Shown here: positions 51,601-59,841 of the stretch, piece by piece
How positions within the stretch are numbered: the first letter of the stretch is position 1
Layout of the letters: the number at the start of each line of letters is the position of its first letter
NCBI GenBank assembly: GCA_017446265.1
Contig: JAFSRD010000027.1
Location: 161,686-225,685 of the forward strand
Reading direction: 5' to 3'
DNA length: 64,000 nt
Source of the DNA: Treponema sp.
GTDB taxonomy: Bacteria > Spirochaetota > Spirochaetia > Treponematales > Treponemataceae
The notes under the pieces: generated by a model
Told to the model about the DNA's origin: nothing
The model's database searches: none
Seen by the model: the letters and a program-made list of their open reading frames with translations, nothing else
Program-made: the position numbers and the translations under genes

Positions 51601-53616
51601 ATGAACTACGGATTTTTTCGGGTTGCTTCTGCAAGTTCTAAAACTGTCGTTGCCGATTGCAGCGCAAACGCAGATGCGATAATTGCTCTAGCGCACGAGG
51701 CACATGCAAAAGATGTATCGCTCATCGTGTTTCCTGAGTTGTGCGTCACAGGCTGCACGTGTGGCGATTTGTTTTTTCAGCGCACACTTTTGTCATCCGC
51801 AATTTTTGAAACAGAGCGCATTGCAAAAGAATGCGAAACTTTGCCGCTTGTCATTGCTGTGGGATTGCCATTTGCATTTGAGGGAGCGCTTTACAACTGC
51901 GCGGCGCTTATTGCGCGTGGAAAAATTGTTGCGCTTGTGCCAAAGACGTTTATCCCGAATTATGGCGAATTGTTCGAGAAGCGCTATTTTACATCAGGTA
52001 AAATGCTTGCGCCTCATGCGTGCGCGCGGTTTTCGGAGCAGTTTCCATGCGTTCCGTTCGGTACTGATGTTTTGCTGTGCGATGAGCGCAATGAAGACGT
52101 GGTAATTGCTGCGGAAATCTGCGAAGACGTGTGGGCGGCGCTATCGCCGTCAGCGCGACACGCGCTTTCTGGTGCAACAGTGATTGCAAATCTTTCTGCA
52201 AGCAATGAGGTTGTTGGAAAAAAACACTATCGTCGTCTCCTCGTGCAAAGTCACAGCGCAAAAACGATATGTGCATATGTGTACGCCGATTGCGGAACAG
52301 GTGAATCAACACAGGACGCAGTTTTCGCAGGGCATAATCTTATTGCGGAAAACGGCAAGGTGCTTGCCGAGTCAACGCTCTTTTCTGGCAAAATGATTGT
52401 TGCCGACATTGACATAGAGCGCATTATGGAGGAGCGGCGGCGCACGACGACATTTGCAGAATGCGCAGAATACGAGTCATGTGGCTCGTTTGTGCCGCAC
52501 GAGGCATGTACTCTTCGCACGAATCAAGCTGTCACGCACAGCGCTATTTCATCATACAGAAAAATATATATTGATGTCTGCTCATGCGAGTATTCATTTG
52601 TACAGAAAAATCTAGCCCGCACAGTTGCGGCGCATCCGTTTGTGCCAAGCGAAAAAAAAGAGCTAGACGAGCGTTGTTACGACATTCTTTTGATGCAGGC
52701 GGAAGGTCTTGCACAACGGATTTCTCACATCGGCGCAAAAAAAGCAGTGCTCGGACTTTCAGGCGGGCTTGACTCGACGCTTGCGCTTTTGGCAACATGC
52801 CGTGCATTTGACATATGCACCTTGCCAAGAAGCAGCATACTTTCGATTACCATGCCGTGTTTTGGTACGACTGACAGAACGTACAATAACGCAAGTACGC
52901 TTGCGTGTGAGACAGGCTCGACGCTTTTAGACATTCCTATAGCAGAAGCGGTGCGCGTTCATTTCCGCGACATCGGCCACGACGAAAATGTGCACGACGT
53001 AACATATGAAAACGCGCAGGCGCGCGAGCGCACGCAAGTGCTCATGGACATTGCAAACAAAGAAAACGCGCTCGTCGTTGGCACGGGCGACTTGTCGGAA
53101 CTTGCGCTTGGCTGGTGCACGTACAACGGCGACCACATGTCCATGTATGGCGTGAACAGTTCCATCCCGAAAACGCTCGTGCGCCATTTGGTGTCCTTTT
53201 GCGCGCGCAACGCAGAAAGCAAAAAACTTGCAGCTGTGCTCTTTGACATTCTTGCAACGCCCGTAAGTCCAGAACTTTTGCCGCCGAGCAAAGGTGCAAT
53301 CTTGCAAAAAACGGAAGACATCGTAGGGCCGTATGACTTGCATGATTTTTATCTGTATTATATGGTGCGCTTCGGTTTTTCACCAAAAAAAATTTTGTTT
53401 CTTGCAGACAGTGCAGATTTGCCGTTTTCGCATGAAGAAAAAATAAAATGGCTGCGCGTTTTTTACAAGCGATTTTTTTCGCAGCAGTTTAAACGCTCGT
53501 GTATGCCAGATGGCGCAAAAGTTGGCACAATAAGCCTTTCACCGCGTAGCGGCTGGCGTATGCCAAGCGATGCAAGCGTGGCATTGTGGCTCAAAGAAAT
53601 AGACGCGCTTTCATAA
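51601..53616 (+). CDS. nadE: Glutamine-dependent NAD(+) synthase
   Basis: A 671-residue two-domain NadE. The N-terminal nitrilase-type glutaminase domain has the Glu-Lys-Cys triad in VFPELCVTG, VPKTFIPNYGE and AAEICEDVW. The C-terminal synthetase has the PP-loop LGLSGGLDSTLAL, QARERTQVLMDIAN and VGTGDLSELALGWCTYNGD. It amidates nicotinate adenine dinucleotide, the last step of NAD synthesis, and complements pncB. Start: ATG 51601, since the glutaminase begins there and a -10 sits six bases upstream; the longer open frame is not used. Confidence 0.95.
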   Translation: MNYGFFRVASASSKTVVADCSANADAIIALAHEAHAKDVSLIVFPELCVTGCTCGDLFFQRTLLSSAIFETERIAKECETLPLVIAVGLPFAFEGALYNCAALIARGKIVALVPKTFIPNYGELFEKRYFTSGKMLAPHACARFSEQFPCVPFGTDVLLCDERNEDVVIAAEICEDVWAALSPSARHALSGATVIANLSASNEVVGKKHYRRLLVQSHSAKTICAYVYADCGTGESTQDAVFAGHNLIAENGKVLAESTLFSGKMIVADIDIERIMEERRRTTTFAECAEYESCGSFVPHEACTLRTNQAVTHSAISSYRKIYIDVCSCEYSFVQKNLARTVAAHPFVPSEKKELDERCYDILLMQAEGLAQRISHIGAKKAVLGLSGGLDSTLALLATCRAFDICTLPRSSILSITMPCFGTTDRTYNNASTLACETGSTLLDIPIAEAVRVHFRDIGHDENVHDVTYENAQARERTQVLMDIANKENALVVGTGDLSELALGWCTYNGDHMSMYGVNSSIPKTLVRHLVSFCARNAESKKLAAVLFDILATPVSPELLPPSKGAILQKTEDIVGPYDLHDFYLYYMVRFGFSPKKILFLADSADLPFSHEEKIKWLRVFYKRFFSQQFKRSCMPDGAKVGTISLSPRSGWRMPSDASVALWLKEIDALS

Positions 53617-53617
53617 C

Positions 53618-54721
53618 ATGTTGAGCTATCAGCACATTTATCACGCGGGAAATCACGCTGACGTTTTAAAACATACGACGCTTGTCATGCTGCTAGAGCA
53701 CTTGAACGTAAAGCAAAAGCCATATACGGTGATTGATACGCACGCAGGAAGCGGTCGCTATGGCATAAACGATAAACGTGCGCTTAAAACGCGTGACGCT
53801 GACACGGGTATCAACAGATTGTTGCAAAATGTCGTATGTGGCGACAATGCTGCTGTTGCAAGCAATGCAATGTATGATGACAAAGCCATGTGTGATAGAA
53901 ATCCTACCCTGTATAATGCCACATCATGTGCCGCTTTTGCGCACTATCGTGATTTTGTAAAAGCGTGCAGTGTGCACGGATTTTATCCAGGCTCGCCTGA
54001 AATTGCGCGCTCTTTTATGCGTCGCTACGACAATTTGATTTTGTGTGAATTGCACAAGGCAGAAGTTGCCGCACTGAAACAAAATATGAAGCTCCCGCTT
54101 ATTGCTCTTGGAAGGGGGAAGGCAGTTGTAGAAAATGCAATCACATGCGGTAAAACGCATACGAGTCGCTCAGATGCTGGACATATGCACGGCACGACAA
54201 ACGCGCAGATTGCATGTGCGACTACAAATGCTGTGCGTGGCTTTGTGCACGTGCACTGTCGAGATGGATTTGACGCGCTCACGTCTCTTACGCCACCAAA
54301 AATAAAACGCGGTCTTGTGCTTGTTGACCCAAGTTATGAAGATGCACATGAATACGAGCGCGTGCCAAGCGCATTTGCATCCCTTTTTGCGCGGTGGAGC
54401 GGTGCGATTTTTGCACTGTGGTATCCATTGCTTTTTCACAGAAGAATTGAATGCAGCGCAATGAAGCAAAAAATCATAGCGCAGGCTAAAGGCAGCGCAA
54501 GCGGATGCAACGTCGTCTTGGGAGAGTTGTGCGTGAATGCGGAAAACGCGCATAAAGAAACTGGCAGCGAGTTGTCTGCACAAGCGCACCTGTACGGGAG
54601 CGGCATGCTCGTTGTAAATGCACCGTGGAAACTTGCAGAAAATATGAAAGCCGTGCTGCCGTATTTTGCAAAAACACTCGGTATTGATGGGTGCGGTTCC
54701 TGGTCTGTAGACTGCTTTTAA
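53618..54721 (+). CDS. rlmJ: 23S rRNA (adenine2030-N6)-methyltransferase RlmJ-like
   Basis: A 367-residue methyltransferase. The family start YQHIYHAGNHADVLKHTTL, the S-adenosylmethionine motif DTHAGSGRYGI and FYPGSPEIA are clear. The catalytic motif, DPPY in E. coli RlmJ, reads DPSYE here (VLVDPSYEDAHEYE). The protein is about 85 residues longer than E. coli RlmJ, from inserts in the middle (about residues 65-100 and 175-205). It begins two bases after nadE and has no own ribosome-binding site. Substrate is inferred by family. Confidence 0.88.
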   Translation: MLSYQHIYHAGNHADVLKHTTLVMLLEHLNVKQKPYTVIDTHAGSGRYGINDKRALKTRDADTGINRLLQNVVCGDNAAVASNAMYDDKAMCDRNPTLYNATSCAAFAHYRDFVKACSVHGFYPGSPEIARSFMRRYDNLILCELHKAEVAALKQNMKLPLIALGRGKAVVENAITCGKTHTSRSDAGHMHGTTNAQIACATTNAVRGFVHVHCRDGFDALTSLTPPKIKRGLVLVDPSYEDAHEYERVPSAFASLFARWSGAIFALWYPLLFHRRIECSAMKQKIIAQAKGSASGCNVVLGELCVNAENAHKETGSELSAQAHLYGSGMLVVNAPWKLAENMKAVLPYFAKTLGIDGCGSWSVDCF

Positions 54722-54729
54722 TAATTAAG

Positions 54730-54759
54730 CCTGTTCCGAAATTTCAGTTTTAGAACAGG
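54730..54759. repeat. Palindromic intergenic repeat, copy D
   Basis: CCTGTTC ... GAACAGG hairpin (30 bp) between convergent rlmJ and the outer-membrane protein gene, in the minus orientation of the family, where it reads CCTGTTCTAAAACTGAAATT and ends CAGGCTTAAT. Its place between convergent ends suggests transcription termination. Confidence 0.6.
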
Positions 54760-54766
54760 ACTGTTG

Positions 54767-55342
54767 TTAAAACCAGAAGCGCAAGCCCATTTCAGCAGGG
54801 AAATAAATTGGAACGCGGAACATGCCGTTGTCTCTACCATCTGTTCCGATTGCAAATTGGAACTGCGGGTAAAATACCTGCTGTGCATATAGCTCAAGGA
54901 ATCCGTTTGCAAACCACCAGTGCATGCCAATGAATATGCGCGGTCCAAACCCTAAATAGATATTGTTGCCTCTCGTTGTAAATCCTAAATCAACGGCACC
55001 GCCTGCACCCCAGTACCAATGCCACAGTCCGATAATTTCTGGATTCATAATCCAGTAGTCTGCTATTGCACCTACGTTAATTCTCCACGGATTATGCACA
55101 TTGTCGTTGCTGTCAATATGTATGAACCCTGTTTTGCCAAAATCAACTGAAAATGAGCAATAGACTGGAAGCGCATCAAATTTTGCAGAAAGCGCAAGAC
55201 CGCCATCCATGCAGCCGTATTTAGGATTGCCGTGAACAAAACCGTAATTAAAGTTTGCTTGCGGACCAAGTCCGATAGCAAATGTGTAGGACGAGGCAAA
55301 CAGAATAAGTGCTGTTGGTGCAACAAGCAATTTCTTTTTCAT
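54767..55342 (-). CDS. Small outer-membrane beta-barrel protein
   Basis: A 191-residue protein. Signal peptide KKKLLVAPTALILFASSYTFA (residues 2-22), then amphipathic strands rich in Gly, Tyr, Trp and Phe (INVGAIADYWIMNPEI, YWGAGGAVDLGFTTRG, NIYLGFGPRIFIGMHWWF) and a terminal LRFWF, the outer-membrane insertion signal. It resembles small spirochaetal barrels of the DUF3996 type (BB0405-like), by pattern only. AAGGAG precedes the ATG and a good promoter lies at 55372-55400. It is divergent from the GlsB-like gene. Confidence 0.8.
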   Translation of the reverse strand: MKKKLLVAPTALILFASSYTFAIGLGPQANFNYGFVHGNPKYGCMDGGLALSAKFDALPVYCSFSVDFGKTGFIHIDSNDNVHNPWRINVGAIADYWIMNPEIIGLWHWYWGAGGAVDLGFTTRGNNIYLGFGPRIFIGMHWWFANGFLELYAQQVFYPQFQFAIGTDGRDNGMFRVPIYFPAEMGLRFWF

Positions 55343-55371
55343 AAAGAAACTCCTTAAACAAATATTGATAT

Positions 55372-55400
55372 AGTATATCATAGTAAAAAAATATCTACAA
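55372..55400 (-). promoter_or_regulatory. Promoter of the outer-membrane barrel gene
   Basis: On the minus strand, TTGTAG (55395-55400), 17-bp spacer, TATACT (55372-55377). A leader of about 25 nt with AAGGAG follows. Confidence 0.65.
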
Positions 55401-55452
55401 ACTTATAGTAAAAAAATATAAAAAAATAATATGAAAAAAAGTCAAAATATGA

Positions 55453-55458
55453 TATACT
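55453..55458 (+). promoter_or_regulatory. Possible -10 of the GlsB-like gene
   Basis: TATACT with A/T-rich upstream DNA and no good -35 at 17 bp. It would give a leader of about 60 nt with a GGAGG site. Confidence 0.35.
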
Positions 55459-55526
55459 GTCCTAAATGAAAGACCAGCGTACAAAATATTATTTACCTGT
55501 TGGCTTTTGTTTATGGAGGTAAACTT

Positions 55527-55772
55527 ATGGGAATTATCTTAACAATTTTAATCGGTGCTTTAATCGGTTATCTTGCAAGCGTGTTTATGAAAAGCAAACA
55601 TGGTTTTTGGATGAGTTGCTTGATTGGCATTATCGGCTCGGTGATTGGTTCTGCCATATTCAACGCACTTAACATTGGCAGTGCAAGTCTCGTATGGGCA
55701 ATTATTGAAGGCGTTGTCGGCTCGTGCATACTCATTGCAGTTGTCCGCGCAATCATGGGTAAAAAATTCTAA
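55527..55772 (+). CDS. GlsB/YeaQ/YmgE-family small membrane protein
   Basis: An 81-residue protein with three hydrophobic helices and the family pattern IILTILIGALIGYLASVFMK, then MSCLIGIIGSVIGSAIF and IEGVVGSCILIAVVRAIMGK. Members are stress-associated and of unknown mechanism (the transglycosylase-associated label is historical). GGAGG stands before the ATG at 55527. The next gene starts 25 bp downstream. Confidence 0.9.
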   Translation: MGIILTILIGALIGYLASVFMKSKHGFWMSCLIGIIGSVIGSAIFNALNIGSASLVWAIIEGVVGSCILIAVVRAIMGKKF

Positions 55773-55797
55773 TTGCAAAACGGGGCAGGTGTTTTGC

Positions 55798-56784
55798 ATG
55801 ACAAATATAGGAATCATTGGCGCAGGAAAAATTGCAGGTGTAATGGCTCGTACGATACGCTTGATGAATGAGGCAGGAAACACCAGCGTGCGATTGTACG
55901 GTATTGCGTCGCGCAGTTGTCAAAAAGCCGAATCATTTGCACGCGAAAATGGTGTGGAACACGCTTTCAGTTCATATGAGTTGATGGTACGTGAGCCGGA
56001 AATCAATCTTGTGTATATTGCGACGCCGCATTCCCATCATTATGAACATGCAAAACTCTGCCTTGCTCACGGGAAACATGTGCTGTGCGAAAAAGCGTTT
56101 ACGGTAAATGCGTCTCAGGCAAAAGAAATTGTTAAACTTGCAGAAGAAAAAAGACTGCTTGTTGCCGAAGGAATTTGGACGCGCTATCAGCCAATGCGCA
56201 AAATTATTAACGACATAATTTTTTCAGGAATTGTCGGAGAGGCGAAAATGCTTACCGCAAATTTAGGATACGAGTTGACGAAAAAAGAGCGTGTCATGAA
56301 GCCTGAACTTGCTGGCGGTGCACTTCTTGATGTTGGCGTGTATGCGCTCAATTTTGCGGAGATGATATTTGGCAAAGCTGACAGCGTTCATGCTGTGTGT
56401 GAAAAAAACGAATTTGGTGTTGACGTGAACGACAGTTATACGCTCATCTATGAAAAAGAAAATCGCATGGCAGTTTTATGCGCGAGCGCGCTTGCACGTT
56501 CGGACAGATACGGCATGATTCACTGCACGAACGGATATATCCAAGTTGAAAACATCAATAATCCTCAAGCGGTGCGTGTATTTGATGCGTCATACACGCT
56601 GATAAAAGAGTTGCGTTGTCCGCCGCAGCTTACAGGGTACGAATATGAAGTGATAGAATCATGCGAAGCGATTGCCGCAGGAAGAACAGAATGCGTATCC
56701 ATGCCGCATGCAGAGATAGTTCACATGATGGAGCTTATGGATGAAATCCGCCGCCAGTTCGGCGTACAGTATCAGCACGAATAG
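55798..56784 (+). CDS. Gfo/Idh/MocA-family oxidoreductase
   Basis: A 328-residue NAD(P)-dependent oxidoreductase: TNIGIIGAGKIAGVMARTI, LVYIATPHSHHYEHAKLCL, HVLCEKAFTVNASQAKEIV (EK motif, here EKA not EKP), then GALLDVGVYALNFAEMIFG with the catalytic-region Asp/Tyr. It resembles dihydrodiol or sugar dehydrogenases. Start: ATG 55798, at the head of the Rossmann fold. It is unrelated in detail to the one at 19953. Confidence 0.88.
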   Translation: MTNIGIIGAGKIAGVMARTIRLMNEAGNTSVRLYGIASRSCQKAESFARENGVEHAFSSYELMVREPEINLVYIATPHSHHYEHAKLCLAHGKHVLCEKAFTVNASQAKEIVKLAEEKRLLVAEGIWTRYQPMRKIINDIIFSGIVGEAKMLTANLGYELTKKERVMKPELAGGALLDVGVYALNFAEMIFGKADSVHAVCEKNEFGVDVNDSYTLIYEKENRMAVLCASALARSDRYGMIHCTNGYIQVENINNPQAVRVFDASYTLIKELRCPPQLTGYEYEVIESCEAIAAGRTECVSMPHAEIVHMMELMDEIRRQFGVQYQHE

Positions 56785-56811
56785 CTGTGCAGTGCACACA
56801 AGTTCATTTAC

Positions 56812-56840
56812 TTGACGAAAGGACATAAATCTGCTACAGT
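56812..56840 (+). promoter_or_regulatory. Promoter of tRNA-Val
   Basis: TTGACG (56812-56817), 17-bp spacer, TACAGT (56835-56840). The tRNA begins 20 bases further. Confidence 0.75.
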
Positions 56841-56860
56841 CTCATACACCGCTTTCTTAT

Positions 56861-56934
56861 GCGCGATTAGCTCAGTTGGTTAGAGTACAAGCATGACACG
56901 CTTGGGGTCACTAGTTCGATTCTAGTATCGCGCA
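56861..56934 (+). tRNA. tRNA-Val (anticodon GAC)
   Basis: A 74-nt cloverleaf: acceptor GCGCGAT with ATCGCGC (perfect), anticodon stem CAAGC/GCTTG with loop ATGACAC giving GAC, T arm ACTAG-TTCGATT-CTAGT, discriminator A. CCA is not encoded. Confidence 0.95.
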
Positions 56935-56971
56935 TTGGAAGGCGTTTTTTTATATGCTTTTGGAGGCATAT

Positions 56972-57955
56972 ATGTTTAAAAAAGAATACGAATTATTAAA
57001 AAAAATTGGAATAGTTCCTGTAATTGCGCTTGATGCTGTAGATGATGCAGTTCCGCTTGCAAATGCATTGCTTTCAGGCGGCATTAAAGCTATGGAAATT
57101 ACATTTCGCAATCCGTCTGATTACGAGGGAACTGCTGCATCAATACGCGCTGTTTCGCAGCAAGTGCAAGGCATGTATGTGGGCGCGGGAACAGTGACAA
57201 ATGTTGCACTTGCAAAATTGGCTGTCGATTCTGGTGCGCAGTTTGTCGTCTCTCCCGGCTGCAAAGAAGATGTTGTCGATTACTGCATTGCGCACAATAT
57301 TGTCATATATCCTGGCGTGAACACTGCAAGTGAGATTACTGCCGCCGTAAGCAAGGGGCTTTCTGTGCTCAAATATTTTCCTGCTGAAGTTTCTGGTGGT
57401 GTCGCTATGCTCAAGGCGCTTGCAGGTCCGTTTCCTGATGTGCAGTTCCTTCCAAGCGGCGGGCTGGACGCTGAAAACGTTGGCGACTATTTGGCGCTTT
57501 CAAATGTTGCCGCCATTTCGGGCAGCTGGATGATAAAAAAGAATCTTATTAAAGGCAAGCAATGGAACGAAATTGTAAAGTTGTCGCAGGCGGCTGTACG
57601 CGTGTCGCTCGGCTTTGCGTTTGCGCATGTCGGAATAAATTTTCAAAATGAGCGGGAGTGCGCGTCAAGCGTAAAAAAACTGGAAGCGTTTGGTTTTGCA
57701 GGTGATGAAAAAAGCGAGTCATGGTTTTGCGGCACTGAGTTTGAAATGATGAAGCAGCCTGGACCCGGCAAAAACGGGCACATAGGGATTTACACGTACA
57801 GCGTGCCGCGTGCACTTGAGTACCTTGCGCAGTATGGTTATGAGCCTGTGTGGGATGCTGCAAAATGGGCTGGAAAGCCGCATGTGTCTGAATTGATTTT
57901 TATCTATCTTGCAGGAGATGTCGGCGGCTTCTCCGTGCACTTGAAAAAGCGATAG
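56972..57955 (+). CDS. KDPG/KHG aldolase fused to a VOC (glyoxalase-fold) domain
   Basis: A 327-residue fusion. Residues 1-205 are a class I KDPG/KHG aldolase: Glu in IKAMEITFRNPS, GAGTVTN, the Schiff-base lysine in VLKYFPAEV, and FLPSGGLDAENV, so it should cleave 2-keto-3-deoxy-6-phosphogluconate to pyruvate and glyceraldehyde-3-phosphate. Residues 215-327 form a VOC-type half (FAHVGINFQNERE, GHIGIYTYSVPRALEYL, AGDVGGFSVHLKK) that may bind metal or substrate. The usual enzyme has only the first part. GGAGG precedes the ATG. It lies 37 bp after tRNA-Val. Confidence 0.9.
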   Translation: MFKKEYELLKKIGIVPVIALDAVDDAVPLANALLSGGIKAMEITFRNPSDYEGTAASIRAVSQQVQGMYVGAGTVTNVALAKLAVDSGAQFVVSPGCKEDVVDYCIAHNIVIYPGVNTASEITAAVSKGLSVLKYFPAEVSGGVAMLKALAGPFPDVQFLPSGGLDAENVGDYLALSNVAAISGSWMIKKNLIKGKQWNEIVKLSQAAVRVSLGFAFAHVGINFQNERECASSVKKLEAFGFAGDEKSESWFCGTEFEMMKQPGPGKNGHIGIYTYSVPRALEYLAQYGYEPVWDAAKWAGKPHVSELIFIYLAGDVGGFSVHLKKR

Positions 57956-57958
57956 GCG

Positions 57959-58711
57959 ATGGACGCGCCTCATTACAAAATGAAACGGACGCAGCTCGGC
58001 TCAAAACAGCATCCAAAACTTTCTAGCCTTATTGACAAAGCTGTATTTGATTACAACATGATTGAAGACGGGGATGCCATTTTGATTGGCGCGTCAGGCG
58101 GGAAAGATTCTACTGCACTTGTGGAGTATTTTGCGAACAGAGCAAGGCGGCCGCGCTGCAATTTTTCTTTTAAAGCTGTTCACATTCAAAGCGATTTTGC
58201 ACCGCCATTTTCGCCTAAAATCATTTCGCTGTTTGATTCATGGCATGTGCCGTTTGCAATCATCGATGTTGATGTGCGTGCGCGTATAAAGCAACACCAC
58301 AAAATGAACTGCTGGTGGTGCTCAATGCAGCGGCGCACAGAATTGGTGCAGTACGCAATCGCACACAAATTTAATAAAATTGCGCTTGGACACCACCTCG
58401 ACGACATTCTTGAGACGTTGTTGATGAACATGCTCAACAAATCTGAACTTTCGACAATGCCACCGCGCTTTGCGTATAACAAATATCCTGTGACGATTGT
58501 ACGCCCGCTGTGCTATGCGAGCGTTGAAGCGCTCGTGCGTCATGCGCATGAAAACGGCTGGAGCAGCTGCACGTGCACATGCAATTATCAAGATAATTCG
58601 GGAAGAAAAGAAGCGCGTGCTGCGCTGCAAGCGATTACGTGTGGGAATGAAGCAAAAAAGATGCACTTGTTTGAGTCGCTTAAAAATATACAAAACGCGT
58701 ATTTGCCGTAG
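57959..58711 (+). CDS. TtcA-like PP-loop ATPase (tRNA thiolation)
   Basis: A 250-residue N-type ATP pyrophosphatase. PP-loop GASGGKDSTAL, Cys-x2-Cys in CWWCSMQRR and further cysteines in SSCTCTCNYQD, where TtcA has its Fe-S ligands. GHHLDDILETLLMN is the other conserved block. TtcA makes 2-thiocytidine at tRNA position 32 using an Fe-S cluster, so it would depend on Suf. Start ATG 57959 (four bases after the aldolase) or Met8 at 57980. Family confident, target tRNA by inference. Confidence 0.88.
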   Translation: MDAPHYKMKRTQLGSKQHPKLSSLIDKAVFDYNMIEDGDAILIGASGGKDSTALVEYFANRARRPRCNFSFKAVHIQSDFAPPFSPKIISLFDSWHVPFAIIDVDVRARIKQHHKMNCWWCSMQRRTELVQYAIAHKFNKIALGHHLDDILETLLMNMLNKSELSTMPPRFAYNKYPVTIVRPLCYASVEALVRHAHENGWSSCTCTCNYQDNSGRKEARAALQAITCGNEAKKMHLFESLKNIQNAYLP

Positions 58712-58774
58712 CAGTCGCGCTGCTTGCAGGAACATTGCTGAAAATTGATTTTTGCGCAATTTGTATTATTTGTG

Positions 58775-58803
58775 TTGCTAAATTATGTAGATTATTATAT
58801 AGT
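58775..58803 (+). promoter_or_regulatory. Predicted leaderless promoter of the tatT-tatP-tatQM operon
   Basis: TTGCTA (58775-58780), 17-bp spacer, TATAGT (58798-58803), six bases to the tatT ATG at 58810. Confidence 0.7.
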
Positions 58804-58809
58804 ATAAAT

Positions 58810-59784
58810 ATGAAACGACTTTATGTTCTAGTTGCAGCCGCGATGTGCGCAGCGCTGCCTGTTTTTGTGTCATGCCGTACATTGCTCATAAACGCTGTTT
58901 CGACATCGCTTTCAGGTGCAAATAAAAAAGGGATTCCGTCCAAGCAAAAAAAATCAAATGCCGATCCTATGCTTGCAATCACAGGCGAAACAGATGTTAC
59001 GCTCGTTGGTGATTTTTTTCCAACTATTCTCAAGGTGTATGAAATTTTGCAACAGGCAAATCCCAATCATCTGGGGCTTATGACGATGACAGGCTCGCTC
59101 AACATCATGTATGCGAATGCATTTGTCGCAGCTCCTGCAGAGTCGCTTCCGAACGAAGCATATGACAAGCAGTATGAAGAATTTCTTCGCGCAAAACTGC
59201 ATTACATTCGTGGGCGCGATTTGTGTCTCAATGCTCTTGACAGCCGCCATAAAGGTTTCAAAGACAACGTTATGAGCGGTGATGAAGATAAACTTGCAGC
59301 TGCGTGCGCGTTGCTCGACAAACACGATGTTGAAGCTGCATATTGGGCATGTGCAGGCTGGCTCGGTGCATTCAGCCTTGACCCGCTCAATCCCGACATG
59401 CTCGGCAATCTACGTTCTCCTGCTTCCATTTTAGAAAAAGTTGCTGCGCTTGACCCTGATTACTCTAATGGCGCAATTTGGGATGTGCTCACTAATTTTT
59501 ATGTAAGCGCACCTGCCGATTTTGGCGGCGACTACGAGCGCGGATTATACTGTCACGAACAAGCGGTACGCGCTTCAGGCGGACAGTCGCCGGGTCCATA
59601 TGTGACATATGCGGAGTCGGTGTGCATTCCTGCGGGAGACGAAGCGGGATTTGATGAAGCGCTTGCAAAAGCACTTGCAATAAATCCAGATGACAATCCT
59701 TCGTCACGCCTTATGACGACTATCTCGCAGCGCCGCGCAAAGATGTTGCTTGAACACAAGAGCGATTACTTCCTTGAATGGTGA
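58810..59784 (+). CDS. tatT: TRAP-associated TPR lipoprotein TatT
   Basis: A 324-residue lipoprotein. Signal RLYVLVAAAMCAALPVFVSC with Cys22 or so as the lipidated residue. The mature protein is helical TPR-like (EYDKQYEEFLRAKLHYIRGR, ALLDKHDVEAAYWACAGWLG, LEKVAALDPDYSNGAIWDVL). In treponemes the TatT protein trimerises and docks the substrate-binding TatP as part of a TPR-associated TRAP transporter (TPAT). The order tatT-tatP-tatQM here matches that system. Start ATG 58810 lies six bases after a -10. Confidence 0.92.
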   Translation: MKRLYVLVAAAMCAALPVFVSCRTLLINAVSTSLSGANKKGIPSKQKKSNADPMLAITGETDVTLVGDFFPTILKVYEILQQANPNHLGLMTMTGSLNIMYANAFVAAPAESLPNEAYDKQYEEFLRAKLHYIRGRDLCLNALDSRHKGFKDNVMSGDEDKLAAACALLDKHDVEAAYWACAGWLGAFSLDPLNPDMLGNLRSPASILEKVAALDPDYSNGAIWDVLTNFYVSAPADFGGDYERGLYCHEQAVRASGGQSPGPYVTYAESVCIPAGDEAGFDEALAKALAINPDDNPSSRLMTTISQRRAKMLLEHKSDYFLEW

Positions 59785-59841
59785 TACTTTTTGCTGGCAA
59801 TATTTGTTTATATCTTGATATTAATTTTATAGGAGATGGAC

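Noticed and set aside
58735..58809. Upstream extension of the TatT frame
   Set aside because: It would place 25 residues before a complete lipoprotein signal; the start at 58810 has a precise promoter and signal peptide.
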